Assembly: GCA_963682055.1 (NCBI GenBank)
Contig: OY821741.1
Location: forward strand, 19,459,211 to 19,523,210
Origin: Primula veris
Taxonomy: Eukaryota > Streptophyta > Magnoliopsida > Ericales > Primulaceae
Reading direction: 5' to 3'
Length of the DNA: 64,000 nt
The notes beneath the pieces are model-generated. The model was not told the DNA's origin, did no database searches, and worked only from the letters and a program-made list of their open reading frames with translations. The position numbers and the translations under genes were made by a program. Positions 1 through 11,200 of this stretch are shown here, one piece after another (positions within the stretch are counted from its first letter, which is position 1; every line of letters begins with the position of its first letter).

Positions 1-206
1 TTACAGAGCTAAATAAATTAGAAGGTAATAACGATGGTAAAATTGTTTTGCGAAACACCATTTATGAAACCTTTAGCAACTTACTTTTTCAATTTTTGTG
101 AAATTGTGACAGACTTTTCTATGCCTCGGGAAACTGACATCTGGTTATTTATTGGTTAGAAGTCGCGATGATTCATCATGGCTACAAGGTCTATAGAATT
201 GCTTCT

Positions 207-1086
207 CCATGTTGCAAGATTTATTGGAGAAATTGAAGTTGGACAGGATTAATTTGGAAGTAGATGAGTACGAGAGTTTAAGCTCATCAACAAAGCTTAA
301 AATCCTTCCTTTTCTATACGGAAAATTGCTAAAATACTACCCAACCTATTAAATTTTAGCGATCTGGTACCCAACCTAACACTTTTTCTAATTCGGTATC
401 CAACATATACGTTTCGCTCTAATTTGGTACCCAGTCTAACATTTTTTCTAATTTGATACCCAACCTATGCGTTAAAAACCGATGATCGAAGACAAATTGA
501 GCCCCTTAATTGGATTGTATACATATAGGTTGGATACCAAATTAGAAAAAATGTTAGGTTGGGTACCAAATTAGAGCGAAACGTATAAGTTGGGTACCGA
601 ATTAGAAAAAATGTTAGGTTGGATACAGATCGCTAAAAGTTAATAGGTTGTGTATCATTTTAGCATTTATCTCTTTTCTCTATATGATGAAGTTCTGTGC
701 AGCAAGTAAACAAATTTTTTTTTTTTCATTTTCTTTTTGTTCTTTATGAAGAGTTGGATCCTTCTTTAGATTCAAATTATGAGATTATACGGCTGCGTTA
801 TGTTTGCAAGAAATTTAATACATGTATAGATGATCAGAATGCCAAATTTGAAGAAAATCAGGAATTATTAAAATAAAGCATTTAGGAAGAAAAACAAAAG
901 GTAAGTTTTAAAGTTGTGCAAAACTAAAGTTCTGTGCACCAACCAATTTTTTTAACCTAATTTTCTCATTGTTCGCTCATACTCTTCTTCACTTCAAAAT
1001 TTTTAATTGACATGAATACAGATATCATGTGCATGCCTTGTTTGTCCTTGCAGAAAGATGAGGCATCAATGACTGAAGTTCACATA
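207..1086 (+). pseudogene. Degenerate spliced gene fragment, possibly DDT-domain-like
   Basis: Three short coding-looking pieces lie in order. Bases 207-320 read as a charged helix-rich segment containing DEYESLSSSTKLKILPFLYG. Bases 739-902 read as a segment containing IDDQNAKFEENQELL with two in-frame stops, and it ends at a good donor site (AAG followed by gtaagt). After a T-rich stretch ending ttgcag, bases 1053-1086 read KDEASMTEVHI and a stop. The spacing of SSSTKLKIL and DDQNAKFEE recalls DDT-domain chromatin proteins of plants (MBD9-like), but this is a weak resemblance. A foldback element sits between the first two pieces. The stops and the insertion make this a dead remnant. The family assignment is a guess; the conserved splice signals are what I actually see. 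Confidence 0.3.
324..669. mobile_element. Foldback MITE with long inverted arms
   Basis: The left arm (about 324-475) and the right arm (about 515-669) are near-perfect reverse complements, with a short loop around 480-515. The outer ends read GCTAAAATACTACCCAACC on the left and, reversed, GCTAAAATGATACACAACC on the right. Each arm is itself built of related units of roughly 55 bp containing TTGGTACCCAACCTAAC. No coding capacity is present. I could not fix the exact ends or a clear target-site duplication, so the superfamily is open. It interrupts the gene remnant that starts at 207. Confidence 0.7.
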
Positions 1087-1097
1087 TGATACACGAG

Positions 1098-1279
1098 CAC
1101 TAAAAAAAAATAACCAAATAACGACGGGATTAGTGACGGTATTTTTTGTTACGAGCTTATTAGTGACGGTTTTTGTGACAGTTTAATCAATTTGTAACAG
1201 ATTTGTGATAATTGTTTAAATTAGTGACAGGTTTGTGACAACTTTTGATTCTCACTAAATCAAACATTATTTTGTAGTG
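1098..1279. mobile_element. CACTA-type MITE with GAG duplication
   Basis: This 182-bp unit starts CACTAAAAAAAAATAACC and ends, read on the other strand, CACTACAAAATAATG. It is flanked on both sides by the trinucleotide GAG (1095-1097 and 1280-1282), the 3-bp duplication expected of the CACTA superfamily. The interior carries several copies of TTAGTGACGG or TTTGTGACA. It has no coding capacity and would depend on a transposase from elsewhere. Confidence 0.8.
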
Positions 1280-1549
1280 GAGATGCTATATTGTAATTGA
1301 ACCGGGCTTTAATCAGATAGATGTAAGGAGCAGTACATAAGTCAAACTCCCGTTATAAGATATAGTGTTATATATACCTTGTAAATATTCCATTGAAACA
1401 TATATGAGGGATTTTTTTATTGTGTGGGATAATATTCATGAGGATATTTAGATATCCGAGATCTGTAGCATTCGTGTAACATTTTTAAATTTTGAAAAAG
1501 AAAGTAACCGTTTCTAGCATATTACCTTCCGTTACTCTGAGCGCTTATA

Positions 1550-1678
1550 CACTACAAGAAAAAATTAAGTTAGTAACAGTTTAATTTTTGAAAACTGTTG
1601 GTAAAATGAGTGTCACTAAATTTCAGCAATAGTTTAGCAATAGACGCTCTGCTGGTAGACTGATATTTTTTTATAGTG
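1550..1678. mobile_element. CACTA-type MITE with ATA duplication
   Basis: This 129-bp unit starts CACTACAAGAAAAAATTAAG and ends, read in reverse, CACTATAAAAAAATATCAG. The flanking trinucleotides are both ATA (1547-1549 and 1679-1681). The terminus CACTACAAGAAAAA is the typical end of plant CACTA elements. It has no coding capacity. Confidence 0.82.
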
Positions 1679-2916
1679 ATAGATATACAGATGTGCATGA
1701 TTTTTTATTAGAACAACTTATAATGTCTGACTTTAGTTTTTGAAGCTTCCTATCTTTTTTCAATGTTGCTTTCTTGCTTCTAATTTGTGCATTTGGATGT
1801 CTAGTTGAAGATGTGTTTTCTGAGTTTCTCTTTAAGATAAGGTCGAACATTTAAGCTGAATTGACCTAGTATTTCCTCATTGCGAAAATCAATATATAAA
1901 CCTCCAAGTAGCAAGTGCAACTAACCAGATATCCCTCCCAAGTGTACGTCATCCCAAAAAGAATCTCTAATTTTATTTCGATGATTGTGTTAGAAATAAT
2001 AAGAAGAATAACTTGGTTAAATGTGTAATAAAGCAGAGGAACATATTCCTTTTCATTTGAATATTTTTTTTGTGGGATTTTTATCATAAAAACCGTTTGG
2101 ATGAGCAAAGAATTAATTGCTGACAATCGATGGTTGGTTGACAGGTGTCTGGCTAGCAAAGAACCCGACAAAAACCCAATCGAATCTATTGGTACACGGA
2201 ACTGAAAGAGCATTCACTTTTACAAATATATGGTGTTAATCCACATTCTGATTTTGGTTTGCATCGATGTAAAAATGATACATAGACCGAGTAAAAATGA
2301 AAAGATTAGGTCGTACAATCAAGAAAAAAGTTATATCATTTTTAAGGCGGACATAATGCTTATTTAAAGAAGGTAGATAGGTTAGGCGGATCACATTCAA
2401 TTTAATAAGGTTGTTGTCAAATCACTCATACTTCATGGGGGTACTCAAATTTTAATTCTTTCTAACATGTCTCTATGATCTAGCAATATTCATTCAATTA
2501 GTGGACATATGTTAAACAAAATGTTGTAATTATAGGGACGTGCTCTCAACTATCACATAGTTCGGTCAACAAAATATAGCAAATCTATCGATTTATTGCT
2601 AACATACCTATAATTGAACAAAAATTTATAATTTAATACCTAACAAATATTGCAGAGCCTTAAAGAACTTTTTTCACCTTATTTGTATTTTATCCTTTTT
2701 TCTCTACACATTATAAAAAAAAAAAAAATACTTCAAAAGTAAACAATAATCGAAAGTGAAAATGAAACACACAAAATGAAAATAAGAAAATGAAAGCTCA
2801 GTGCTTCCGTGTCGAAAACGGCTCCACCAACAGCTCAAAGTAATACCATTGTTTTGAGCTTAGATTATATATACATCTATATATATACACACATATATAT
2901 CCTATTAATCGAGGTC
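1679..2916. other. AT-rich spacer, no gene seen
   Basis: I see no supportable gene here. A 115-codon open frame on the minus strand at 1866-2213 has low-complexity composition and no recognisable motif. Homopolymer and TA-rich stretches occur near 2705-2730 and 2865-2900. Confidence 0.5.
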
Positions 2917-3470
2917 CAGTGGCGGAGCCAATGTAGGATCAGTAGCCCCTGCTGGATTTTCGTTATGTAGTATATTATGCATATTATGTAAAAGATGTGA
3001 GGTTAGTAGCCTAGTTGTTTTAGTCTCTCACTTCTAGCTAGGAGACCCGAGTTTGATTCTTTGAAATTTCTATTGTTTTCTTTCTCTTTTTAACTTTCTC
3101 CGTCTTATACAATAGCAACCATTAAAATTTAAAAACATATTTAGCATCACTGGATTATCTTATTTTCGTAGTATGAAATTTGTAGGTTTTAATAGATTGG
3201 TTTATATCATTAGCATATTTAACATAGGACTTGTTAGTGTTTTTTCTTGTTCAATAACCAAATCTTTTTAATGAGAAAAGGTTCACGATATAACTTTTCG
3301 GTTGGGATAAACCCGATATACAAACACTATTAAGAGTATAAGACTATGATAACTTATACTTAAAAGTTGCATTCCTATAAACATGTTTTTATTTATTTTA
3401 AGAAAACTATCAATTATGTCTTAGGGGGCAGTTGTGCCCCCGCTGAACCAAATTTCTGTTTCCGTCCCTG
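2917..3470. mobile_element. hAT-like non-autonomous element
   Basis: The left end reads CAGTGGCGGAGCCAATGTAG and the right end, reversed, CAGGGACGGAAACAG. These match the CAGTGGCGGAGCCAG-type terminal repeats common in plant hAT-like elements. The 8-bp flanks are TCGAGGTC (2909-2916) and CCGAGGCC (3471-3478), equal at six of eight places with two C/T differences, as expected for an old 8-bp hAT duplication. Just inside the right end is GGGGGCACAACTGCCCC (reversed), also typical. The 554-bp interior has no transposase and carries a tRNA-like segment near 3000-3064. Confidence 0.65.
3000..3064 (+). repeat. tRNA-derived (SINE-like) segment inside hAT-like element
   Basis: The stretch has an A-box-like TTAGTAGCCTAGTTG at about 3003-3017, an anticodon-loop-like middle CTCTCACTTCTAGCTAGGAG, and a B-box-like GAGTTTGATTC at 3049-3059. 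The spacing between the boxes suits a pol III internal promoter. The flanks do not pair well enough for a tRNA acceptor stem, so I call this a tRNA-derived relic and not a tRNA gene. Confidence 0.35.
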
Positions 3471-6400
3471 CCGAGGCCCACGCGATACGTGTGCAACGCG
3501 TAATGACATGAAACACTTAATCGCAACACAACATTATCAATGTGTAAATTAGTTTAATCATAAAAACTCCGGTTCGACAAACAATAACAAATGATTAATT
3601 ATAAATATAATTTACATGCTAATAGCATATGTTTTTATATCTACAATTAAAAACTTAAAGATATGAAATTTATGAACCCAGATTAATAGTTCCTTAACTT
3701 AAGTGTGTATTGAAGGTTGAACTTGAAAAAAAATATAAATGGATTCTCCTGTGTAAGAACTTGATAGACATCTCAAATATTATCTTCCATATTTTTTTTT
3801 CAACTTGAACCAATTTTTTTTTCATATGTTCAACGTATAGTATTACGCGATAATGAACATCTCAAATGTAGTAATACGTTAAAATATACTCAATCTTTGA
3901 TTCTCACACATAGTATTACGTTTGAAAAGATAACACAAGCGGAGTATTTAAAAATGTCGATACATGTTTGAAAGGAAGATAAAAAAAACACAAGGTAAAC
4001 GTACTGATAAGAGCAGAGGCAAAAATCATAATTTTCAGAAGTTAAGTGGACAAAAAGTTACTAAGCATAAATCTGAAATTGCCAAAATACAGCAAGTACA
4101 AAATTACATTACAAAATTAAATTAACTACAACAACTGTTCCCATATACCTGCTCTAAACTGTAACCTCACTGCATAAGGTTTAAAAACAACAATAATTGT
4201 AAATTAAGCCTTCAACATGGTCTTTCGTAAGCATCGGACGATCAAGTCAATGAAGCTAAGAGCAAACTGATCAATCTCTCTTCACGTGTGGCCAATCCCC
4301 ACCCGAGTTGACGGTGACTTGCTTGTGAAACCTGAAAGTATTCATGGAAGATTGATTTCATGTGCAGTAGGAGCCGGTTCATGGTGAAGACACCTAATAT
4401 TTATTCTGGCTCAAAAAGTAAACCCAAAAGCATTATAGAAATCATACTATCAAACGATAATTTACGTGGAATCGGGTTGGGTATTATATCAATTTTCCGT
4501 GGCGTTTTCTTTAAAAAATGCCTAATCTATTAAAACTCGTTTCACCAGTTCGTGCTTATAATGCACAGAAAAATATTCATGTAAAAAAAAATCCGTACAT
4601 AAATGCTGACGGACTATTTCATACAAATTTTCCATTCAACCAATTACTCATTTGGGCTTTCAATCAAAAAAACAAACGTCATCTAGAAAAACATGAAATT
4701 CACTTTAAAAGAAGAAGATAAAAGTAAATAAGCATGTCTTTTTTGTTTCACCTTTAAATTTGAAAAGTTTCCGAACATAATCTGTAACTTCAACTCCAAT
4801 ACTTCAATTAGAGACCAATAAAATGTGAAAGATAGTCTATGAAAAGTGCTTAAACAATCCACACACAGTCAGAAATATGACATGGATGTTAAACTATGTA
4901 AAGCGAATGTGAGTATCTTGTGTAAACATCATCCCCACCAATATTTTGCTCCCGGAGCCGGATACTAAACACAATACCTTTATCATGTTGACTAACATAA
5001 TTGCTTACATTTCTACCAAAGATGTAAAAGTATCTTGTAGTATTTTATGGATAGTACCATGTGTTGAACATATGGAAAATATAATGCATCAAGTTCGAAT
5101 GTTTCTTCAGAAAAAAACTGCAAACAAATCGAAGACAATTAAATGACCAAAAATACGTAAAGACAACCAGAAAACTTTCCTCAAACACATGGCCTGCTCT
5201 ATTTTCGGTGTGGGTGTTGGTAAACTGTAACAATGATAATCTGGAGAAAATGTTGCATATAAATGAACACATGTCATCACCAACATCTAGAAATAGAAAC
5301 AATTTCCGATTATCATTGCGAACGAAGATCTGAAGATGACAAAAATGACTAATTTAACTTTAAAGGTAAAGTCATAATTCTGTAGACACTAAACTGGCAC
5401 CAAAAAGCTAAGAAGACATTAAAATCCTTAACTAACCTATATCTGTTTAAATTATTGGACGACAATTCAAAACAAATTAAATCAAATGATATTGAACGCC
5501 ATTAAAAACTGAAATCAACATCTAAGAGCAAAGTAAATTTATCCATACCTTTGAAGTGAAGAAAGGGAGAAACTGAGAGAGAATCATAGAGTGAGAGGCA
5601 GAGAGTGGATTTATGTTGGCTGAGAACGTGGGATGGTCGATGGTTAATGAGATTTCTTTTGAGATAGTAATCAACCAAATTATTCTAACCCTTTTGCTTT
5701 CAATCCATCCACTCATCTAAAATCACGCAGAAACCCAGCAGTAATCCAATTCGTGTGTTAACATTTCTAAACTGCACATTAGATAAGTCAAAACTTCTAA
5801 GAAAAAACCACTAACACAAAAAAACAACATTAATAACAAAAAAATAGCCACTAAACATTAAAACCGAATTGTAAACCTGAAAAAAATATGATGTAACAAT
5901 ACCCTGCAAAAGTATCCAAAAGCATTGATTACTATTGATGTCAAAACCAACGAATACAATTTCTAAGAAAAGTTTTCCCCATTTTAGCATATAATTTTTG
6001 GGGCCTATGAAAACCGGAACTCATGGTACAATATACCATATAATACCAAGTATCTAAGCCTCATCATTCAAATCCTATCACGGCATGTTGTGAAAATCAA
6101 AAAAGGCGAAAGATTAGAAATGATACTTTGACATTAACAGAATGTAATTCCAGAAACAATATACAATATTACAAAATAGTGTTTAAGTTTGTATTCGGAA
6201 AATGGTTTAGAGTCTAATAAGTTTGAAAATTGTCCCACACAATTTCTGTAGTGTTAGAGAATTTCAAAAAGCAGCAACTCTATGACCATGGCAAGGTAAA
6301 CCAATCAGATCGACTATAACAATCAGATCGACTATAAGAAGCTACACTAACATCACCGGAAACTATAGTCAAATATATAAATATTGCTTATAATGTGTAT

Positions 6401-6773
6401 TTTTTGTTTTGGCTATTGCACATGGTAAAAACTCGTAAGCATCTATGAGGAGTTCAAGGATGCAGTTGCATACATAAAAACTTCAAACGATAAAAGAAAT
6501 ACTAATTTCAAGTATAATACATAGACATGAGAGTTGAAGCAAACAATCCTAGACTATAAGAATCCGAACCAAACCCAGTTAGAGAGATTACTATAACACT
6601 GTAAAATTGTGTTACATATGATATTAATTATCAAAAGATACAAAAGGAACAACGTGTGATCAAAAAAACCTATCGGCTAGCCTAAATTAATCGTGTTAAT
6701 CACATACATCTTCTTCTATTTTGTTTTCGCCTCAAATATCTTATAGTTTATAACTTCAGTCACAAAATTTTAC

Positions 6774-6818
6774 AAAAAAAGAAAAAGAAAAAGAAAAAGA
6801 AAAAGAAAAAGAAATCAC
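6774..6818. repeat. (GAAAAA)n microsatellite
   Basis: A run of about six GAAAAA units on the plus strand, in non-coding AT-rich DNA. Confidence 0.9.
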
Positions 6819-7113
6819 CAAGGAATAAGTAACCATATAAAGTCTACCTTTAAAATGAGGCCCAGACTTATATCGAGCAGTTTGTGTGCAATTTTGTTTA
6901 TGTTAACTGACCAACAATCTGTCATAATTAAAAGGAACAATCACGTTTAAAAGCAATTGCAAGCGTTTCAGATTTCTAAGTTACACATATTCGACCCCAT
7001 AATCAAGACATGATTAATTAGGGCACAATTGCAGACCTTTTTCTTACGTCATCTATTAATCTCTTCATTGTTCCCGTATTCAGAAAAGGGATATAGTCTA
7101 TAGATAGTGCGCA

Positions 7114-7141
7114 GAGAAGAGAGAGAGAGAGAGAGAGAGAA
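7114..7141. repeat. (GA)n microsatellite
   Basis: An almost pure GA dinucleotide run in non-coding DNA upstream of copia-1. Confidence 0.9.
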
Positions 7142-7330
7142 GTTTTTTCCCGTTTGTGTTTATTTTATTGGCATTTAATTTGATGCAATGGGTTTTAACC
7201 GTTTTTTGTTTTAGCAGTTTTCTTTTATTCTACTTAACACGTAAACAAATGGCATACTTGTAATTAATCTAAAAATTTCCGGCTTAAAAAATAAAAACTG
7301 CCAAAAAAAGGCTTTATCATATATCATATT

Positions 7331-7567
7331 TGTTGTGTGACATATTAGCTCCGCATATATATGTATATAGATATAGGGAGAGAATATAGAAAGAGCTATG
7401 ACAGACAACAGACGAAGTGTTTATTCATTAATATGAGTGTACAGAGAGATACATCAAGAGACCCCTGACTCTCTTTAGATAATAGAGGGTAGGGTTACAT
7501 ATGCTAGGAAAGCCCAAGATATGCCCAATAGAGTAAGGCCTAAGATGGCCAATAATATCCTACAACA
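7331..7567 (-). repeat. 3' LTR of copia-1
   Basis: 237 bp, homologous to 13298-13530. On the sense (minus) strand it begins TGTTGTAGGATATTATTGG, a usual copia LTR start, and it is preceded there by the polypurine tract. It carries point differences from its partner, as in an old insertion. Confidence 0.92.
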
Positions 7568-7585
7568 CTCCCCATTTGGACGTCT
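7568..7585 (-). promoter_or_regulatory. Polypurine tract of copia-1
   Basis: On the minus strand this reads GACGTCCAAATGGGGAG and runs directly into the 3' LTR start TGTTG. It is the expected plus-strand priming site and fixes the orientation of the element. Confidence 0.75.
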
Positions 7586-7972
7586 TGATTTCTTCTTCTT
7601 CATGCTGTCGATGTGAGTCGAGTTCATTCGCAGTGCTAAACACATAAAAACCTTAGGGTCGAAAAACCCAGTGTGGTACAAAACCGGTACCTAGGAGAAA
7701 CTGTGTAGCCGAATGATATAGGCCGAAATATCATGTAAGTAACTAACCACAAAACAGTGTGTCTCATCAAAACCTTGCTAGAGTAAATCCAATGGAAAAA
7801 AATCTCTAGTCGAAGGGCAAAAGAGTACACAGTGGTAAGAACTATACAACAGGATATTCTCCCTAATTTCGGCAATCTTAAGTGAGATAAGATGGGAACG
7901 TGTCTCGCTAAAAACCTTGCCAAGGAAAACCCAGTGGGAAAAAACCTTGATCTAAGGACAAAAAGAGTACAC

Positions 7973-8215
7973 GAGCATGCGACTGGATGCTCCCCCTCAC
8001 TTGCACACAACAGGATGCGAGAATTTCGACTAAGTAGTAATTAGTACAATAAGCATTCACCTGGATGCTTCCCCTCACTTGCACACAACTGGATGCAAGG
8101 ATTTCATATTTCAAGAAAGAGTACGAGCATTCGACCGGATGCTTCATTTACTTGCACACGACTGTATGCAAGAAAATATAACGTGGAATAAACGAGCATT
8201 CGACAGGATGCTCTT
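7973..8215. repeat. Four dispersed hairpin repeats in copia-1 3' region
   Basis: Near-copies begin at 7973, 8051, 8125 and 8194 (spacing 78, 74 and 69 bp). Each begins with an imperfect palindrome of the form GAGCATTCGACCGGATGCTC. The first three continue with CACTTGCACACAACTGGATGCAAG or a close variant. They lie between the RNase H remnant and the 3' LTR and do not look coding. Confidence 0.7.
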
Positions 8216-8229
8216 AAACTTCATATGTG

Positions 8230-11200
8230 AAGATTTATTTCGACGATAAATACTAAATAGCATAATGTAGTCATGTCTCTCTTGATCGATAGCAACAAGT
8301 TGTCTTTTATGACAAGTGTTTTATCTGGATCGTGAGATAGAGCATATGTAATTCAAATATGGCTAATACTAGCTCGAAGCCATATATACTCTCTAGTCGT
8401 CTCATAGAGCACGAGATCGGAGTGATTCGTTTGGAGTCATTCCATAACCTCCAAGATATCGCCTTATTCCTAATGGCAAAGACATATTATGTTAGGAATA
8501 TCCCTTATTCGGGTCTGATAAGTAACCAGCATCGGTATAACCGAAAAAGGATTGCGTTAATTCGAGTATCAAAGGGGGTAGGTACACTCGATGATGCAAA
8601 ATGGGATAAGACAACCCACTTCCAAAATTACCATAAGGTAAGCGAATGTGTCTTTAGTGCCATTTCGATGGCAGCAGCGTGTTAGCGCGATGCTGTGTCG
8701 AGCTATACTATTCACAGCATACGAGATGTTCGTCCTAGCACATTAGACCAAGTACAATGATGCTCTTATTGTACTTAGATATGAACATGATGGTTCAATA
8801 TCTCTTCATCGTCTCATCAGAGACGGACTGGGTCTATATCAATGTCTAGTGATCGAATGATCATGGGAGAATCTGACGACTTAGCGTCATGATGACTAAA
8901 GCGTCATAACACCTTCTGAGTGTAGTCTGAATCATGGACTTAGATTCAATCTTTACGGGACTCGATCATCAAGACGAGTCACTACCGTGTCTTCCCAAGA
9001 TCGTTCATCTCGAAGGCAAATCCAAAAATGGATCGTGTAATAAAACATGCAATGGCATAATACTTGTTCAAGTATCCCAAGCTAATCAAGTACTCACTTA
9101 GGCGGGTATACCACATCCGCTCGGCTTATATTAATCCATATAGTGAACGTCTCATTTAATTGAGATCGTGTTCCATGGTCAGGAACTACTTAATTCAAGC
9201 ATTATGAAGTCACACAGGGACATTCATCTATATCTCTTTGTCTAAATTTCCATAGAGATAAAACCGTGACCACAATCGCATGCTGCATAATTAGTTTTTT
9301 GGAAACTACTAAACTTGATAAAGTAGGGGACCGTTATAACGTCCATTACGAGGAAATCAACCATCTCATAATCAATTCCAAGGTGTGAGAGAAGCCTTGC
9401 GCTACTAGGCGAGCATTCTACAATCTCATTATTCTCATCAATTTTCCTTACGAATAACCAAATAAATGAACTCGTTTAACATTGGTGGTGTTGGAGCTAC
9501 AGGTCCGAACACACTTTTGCTAAGGAGTCTACTTGGATTCCAAGTTTCCATTAGTCCAGTCTATTCTCCGTTAACTTCAGGCAACGGTACATGGTTCTCT
9601 GTCATAATTTGCTCATATTATCTGTCGTCACCGAATATATGAACAAGTAATCAATGACAGTCTCGTTTTGCTTCAATATCGTCTAAGATATCATGATCGA
9701 CAGATATTTCAAGATTCTTAGGATGAGGAGGAAGTCACACATCTCCTTGCTCCTTTATAATCTCGTGCGACAAACGAGTTTCAGTTCACCATCTCTGGGG
9801 CTGAAGGAATTTGGAACCGGTCAACTTCCTCGTATCTTGGGAAGGACGACAGACTGATGGCAGACGGCAGCGTCCTTTGCTTGGCGGGTTCGGCCGAAGC
9901 AACGTGTTACGACAGGAATGTCTATCCTTGCAAACATTTTGCAGCAGGTGTAAATGATCTCGTGACATCTCATAAAGTCATTAAATGCGTCTGGCATTTA
10001 GTTAGACTTGAGGGAGTCTATGCACTTACTTATCACTAAGTGCAGTTTTGGGGATCAAGCTAAGACTGAGTGGGTTATGCCACGGTATTTCACGTCGTTC
10101 CTTATCAACGGTAATGTGCAAATCTCCCCCTAACGACGGGGAGAACAGTCTTAGCGATGTCACTTTCGCATATCATGCGGTAAAGAGATCACTTGCCAAG
10201 GTTACTCTATCAAATGATAGGTAGGAGATTCATAATCGACTTATGTCCCCTTCAGAGGTCCATATTTTGAACGCTATAGCGGCTCAATCAAAATATTAAT
10301 TAATCACTCTAAACACGCATTAATATGAGACATCTAGCTCATAACCAGTAACCAGCTGGTACGCATATGGTGTTTGAGTGTTTATGGGCCTTATGACGGA
10401 CCAATGCAGCAAAATAGCATAACCCCACACGGAAATCTAAATCTTGGTGCGCAAGACCAAGAAATGCGTGCAATCATTTGCAGTCGCATCATCAAACTTT
10501 TTGTGAGTCCATTTGGGTCTGAACATAATCGACAGGATGTTCAATTTCCAAACTCAAGTAATTCAAATCGAAATTTCGATTCTTACTCTTCGGTATTATC
10601 AAGTTGACTAGACTTTTCAGGATAATCCGGATCATGAGCCATCAACTTAATGATAGGGCTAAAGGTTTGGGAAATGCTGCATTTCTGTGGACAACAATAA
10701 TCATGTGACCTATTGTCGATGCATCAACCATAACCATTTATATTTATGGTCCGTCTTATGGTTGGATAAGTCCATAATAACTCTTTCAATTCTTTACAAG
10801 AATTCTACGAGTTCATTTCGTGATCTTTACACATACTAGTCTTTCAAAGTGAGCATTAGTGGCATGAATTTCGGATTAATCGTGAAATATATTCTCAGAG
10901 AGAATCCGAATGCGATGCGATTATAAATCAAGCATCGTCTTTTGACCCGGGAATATCTCATCCGGTCAATGCCACAATATCAAAATTCTCTTATCAATCA
11001 ACGACAGGCGAATGATAGTATAGACAATCATGTCTTAGCATCTACATCATTTATCATTTCGACGACAGGCGAAATGATAAGATAACTTTAAATGCTTTTA
11101 AAAAAATGTGGTAGAAACCACTTGAAAGACATTTCAACTCCTCTAAAATACGCTTTTGGTCGTATTGAATGGAGGCTATGTAAAGAAATTTTAATTCTTT

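Larger units (their letters stand above)
3471..7330. other. AT-rich intergenic DNA without a convincing gene
   Basis: No gene can be supported. Notable bits are an exon-like patch on the minus strand at about 4207-4340, a tandem 19-bp duplication around 6302-6338, a (GAAAAA)n microsatellite at about 6774-6818 and a (GA)n run at about 7114-7141. The last 5 bp (ATATT, 7326-7330) are the target-site duplication of copia-1. Confidence 0.5.

Noticed and set aside
1866..2213. 115-codon frame on the minus strand
   Set aside because: AT-rich composition, no motif, no splice or neighbour support.
3000..3064. Functional tRNA gene
   Set aside because: A and B boxes are visible, but no acceptor stem pairs and the sequence lies within a hAT-like element; treated as a tRNA-derived relic.
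4207..4340. Exon-like patch on the minus strand (REIDQFALSFIDLIVRCLRK) with an acceptor-like TACTTTCAG upstream
   Set aside because: The good-looking halves are in different frames (one base apart) and I recognise no family; too weak to annotate as a gene.
8359..8685. 108-codon open frame on the plus strand
   Set aside because: It lies exactly antisense to the recognisable RNase H remnant of copia-1; the minus-strand reading explains the sequence.
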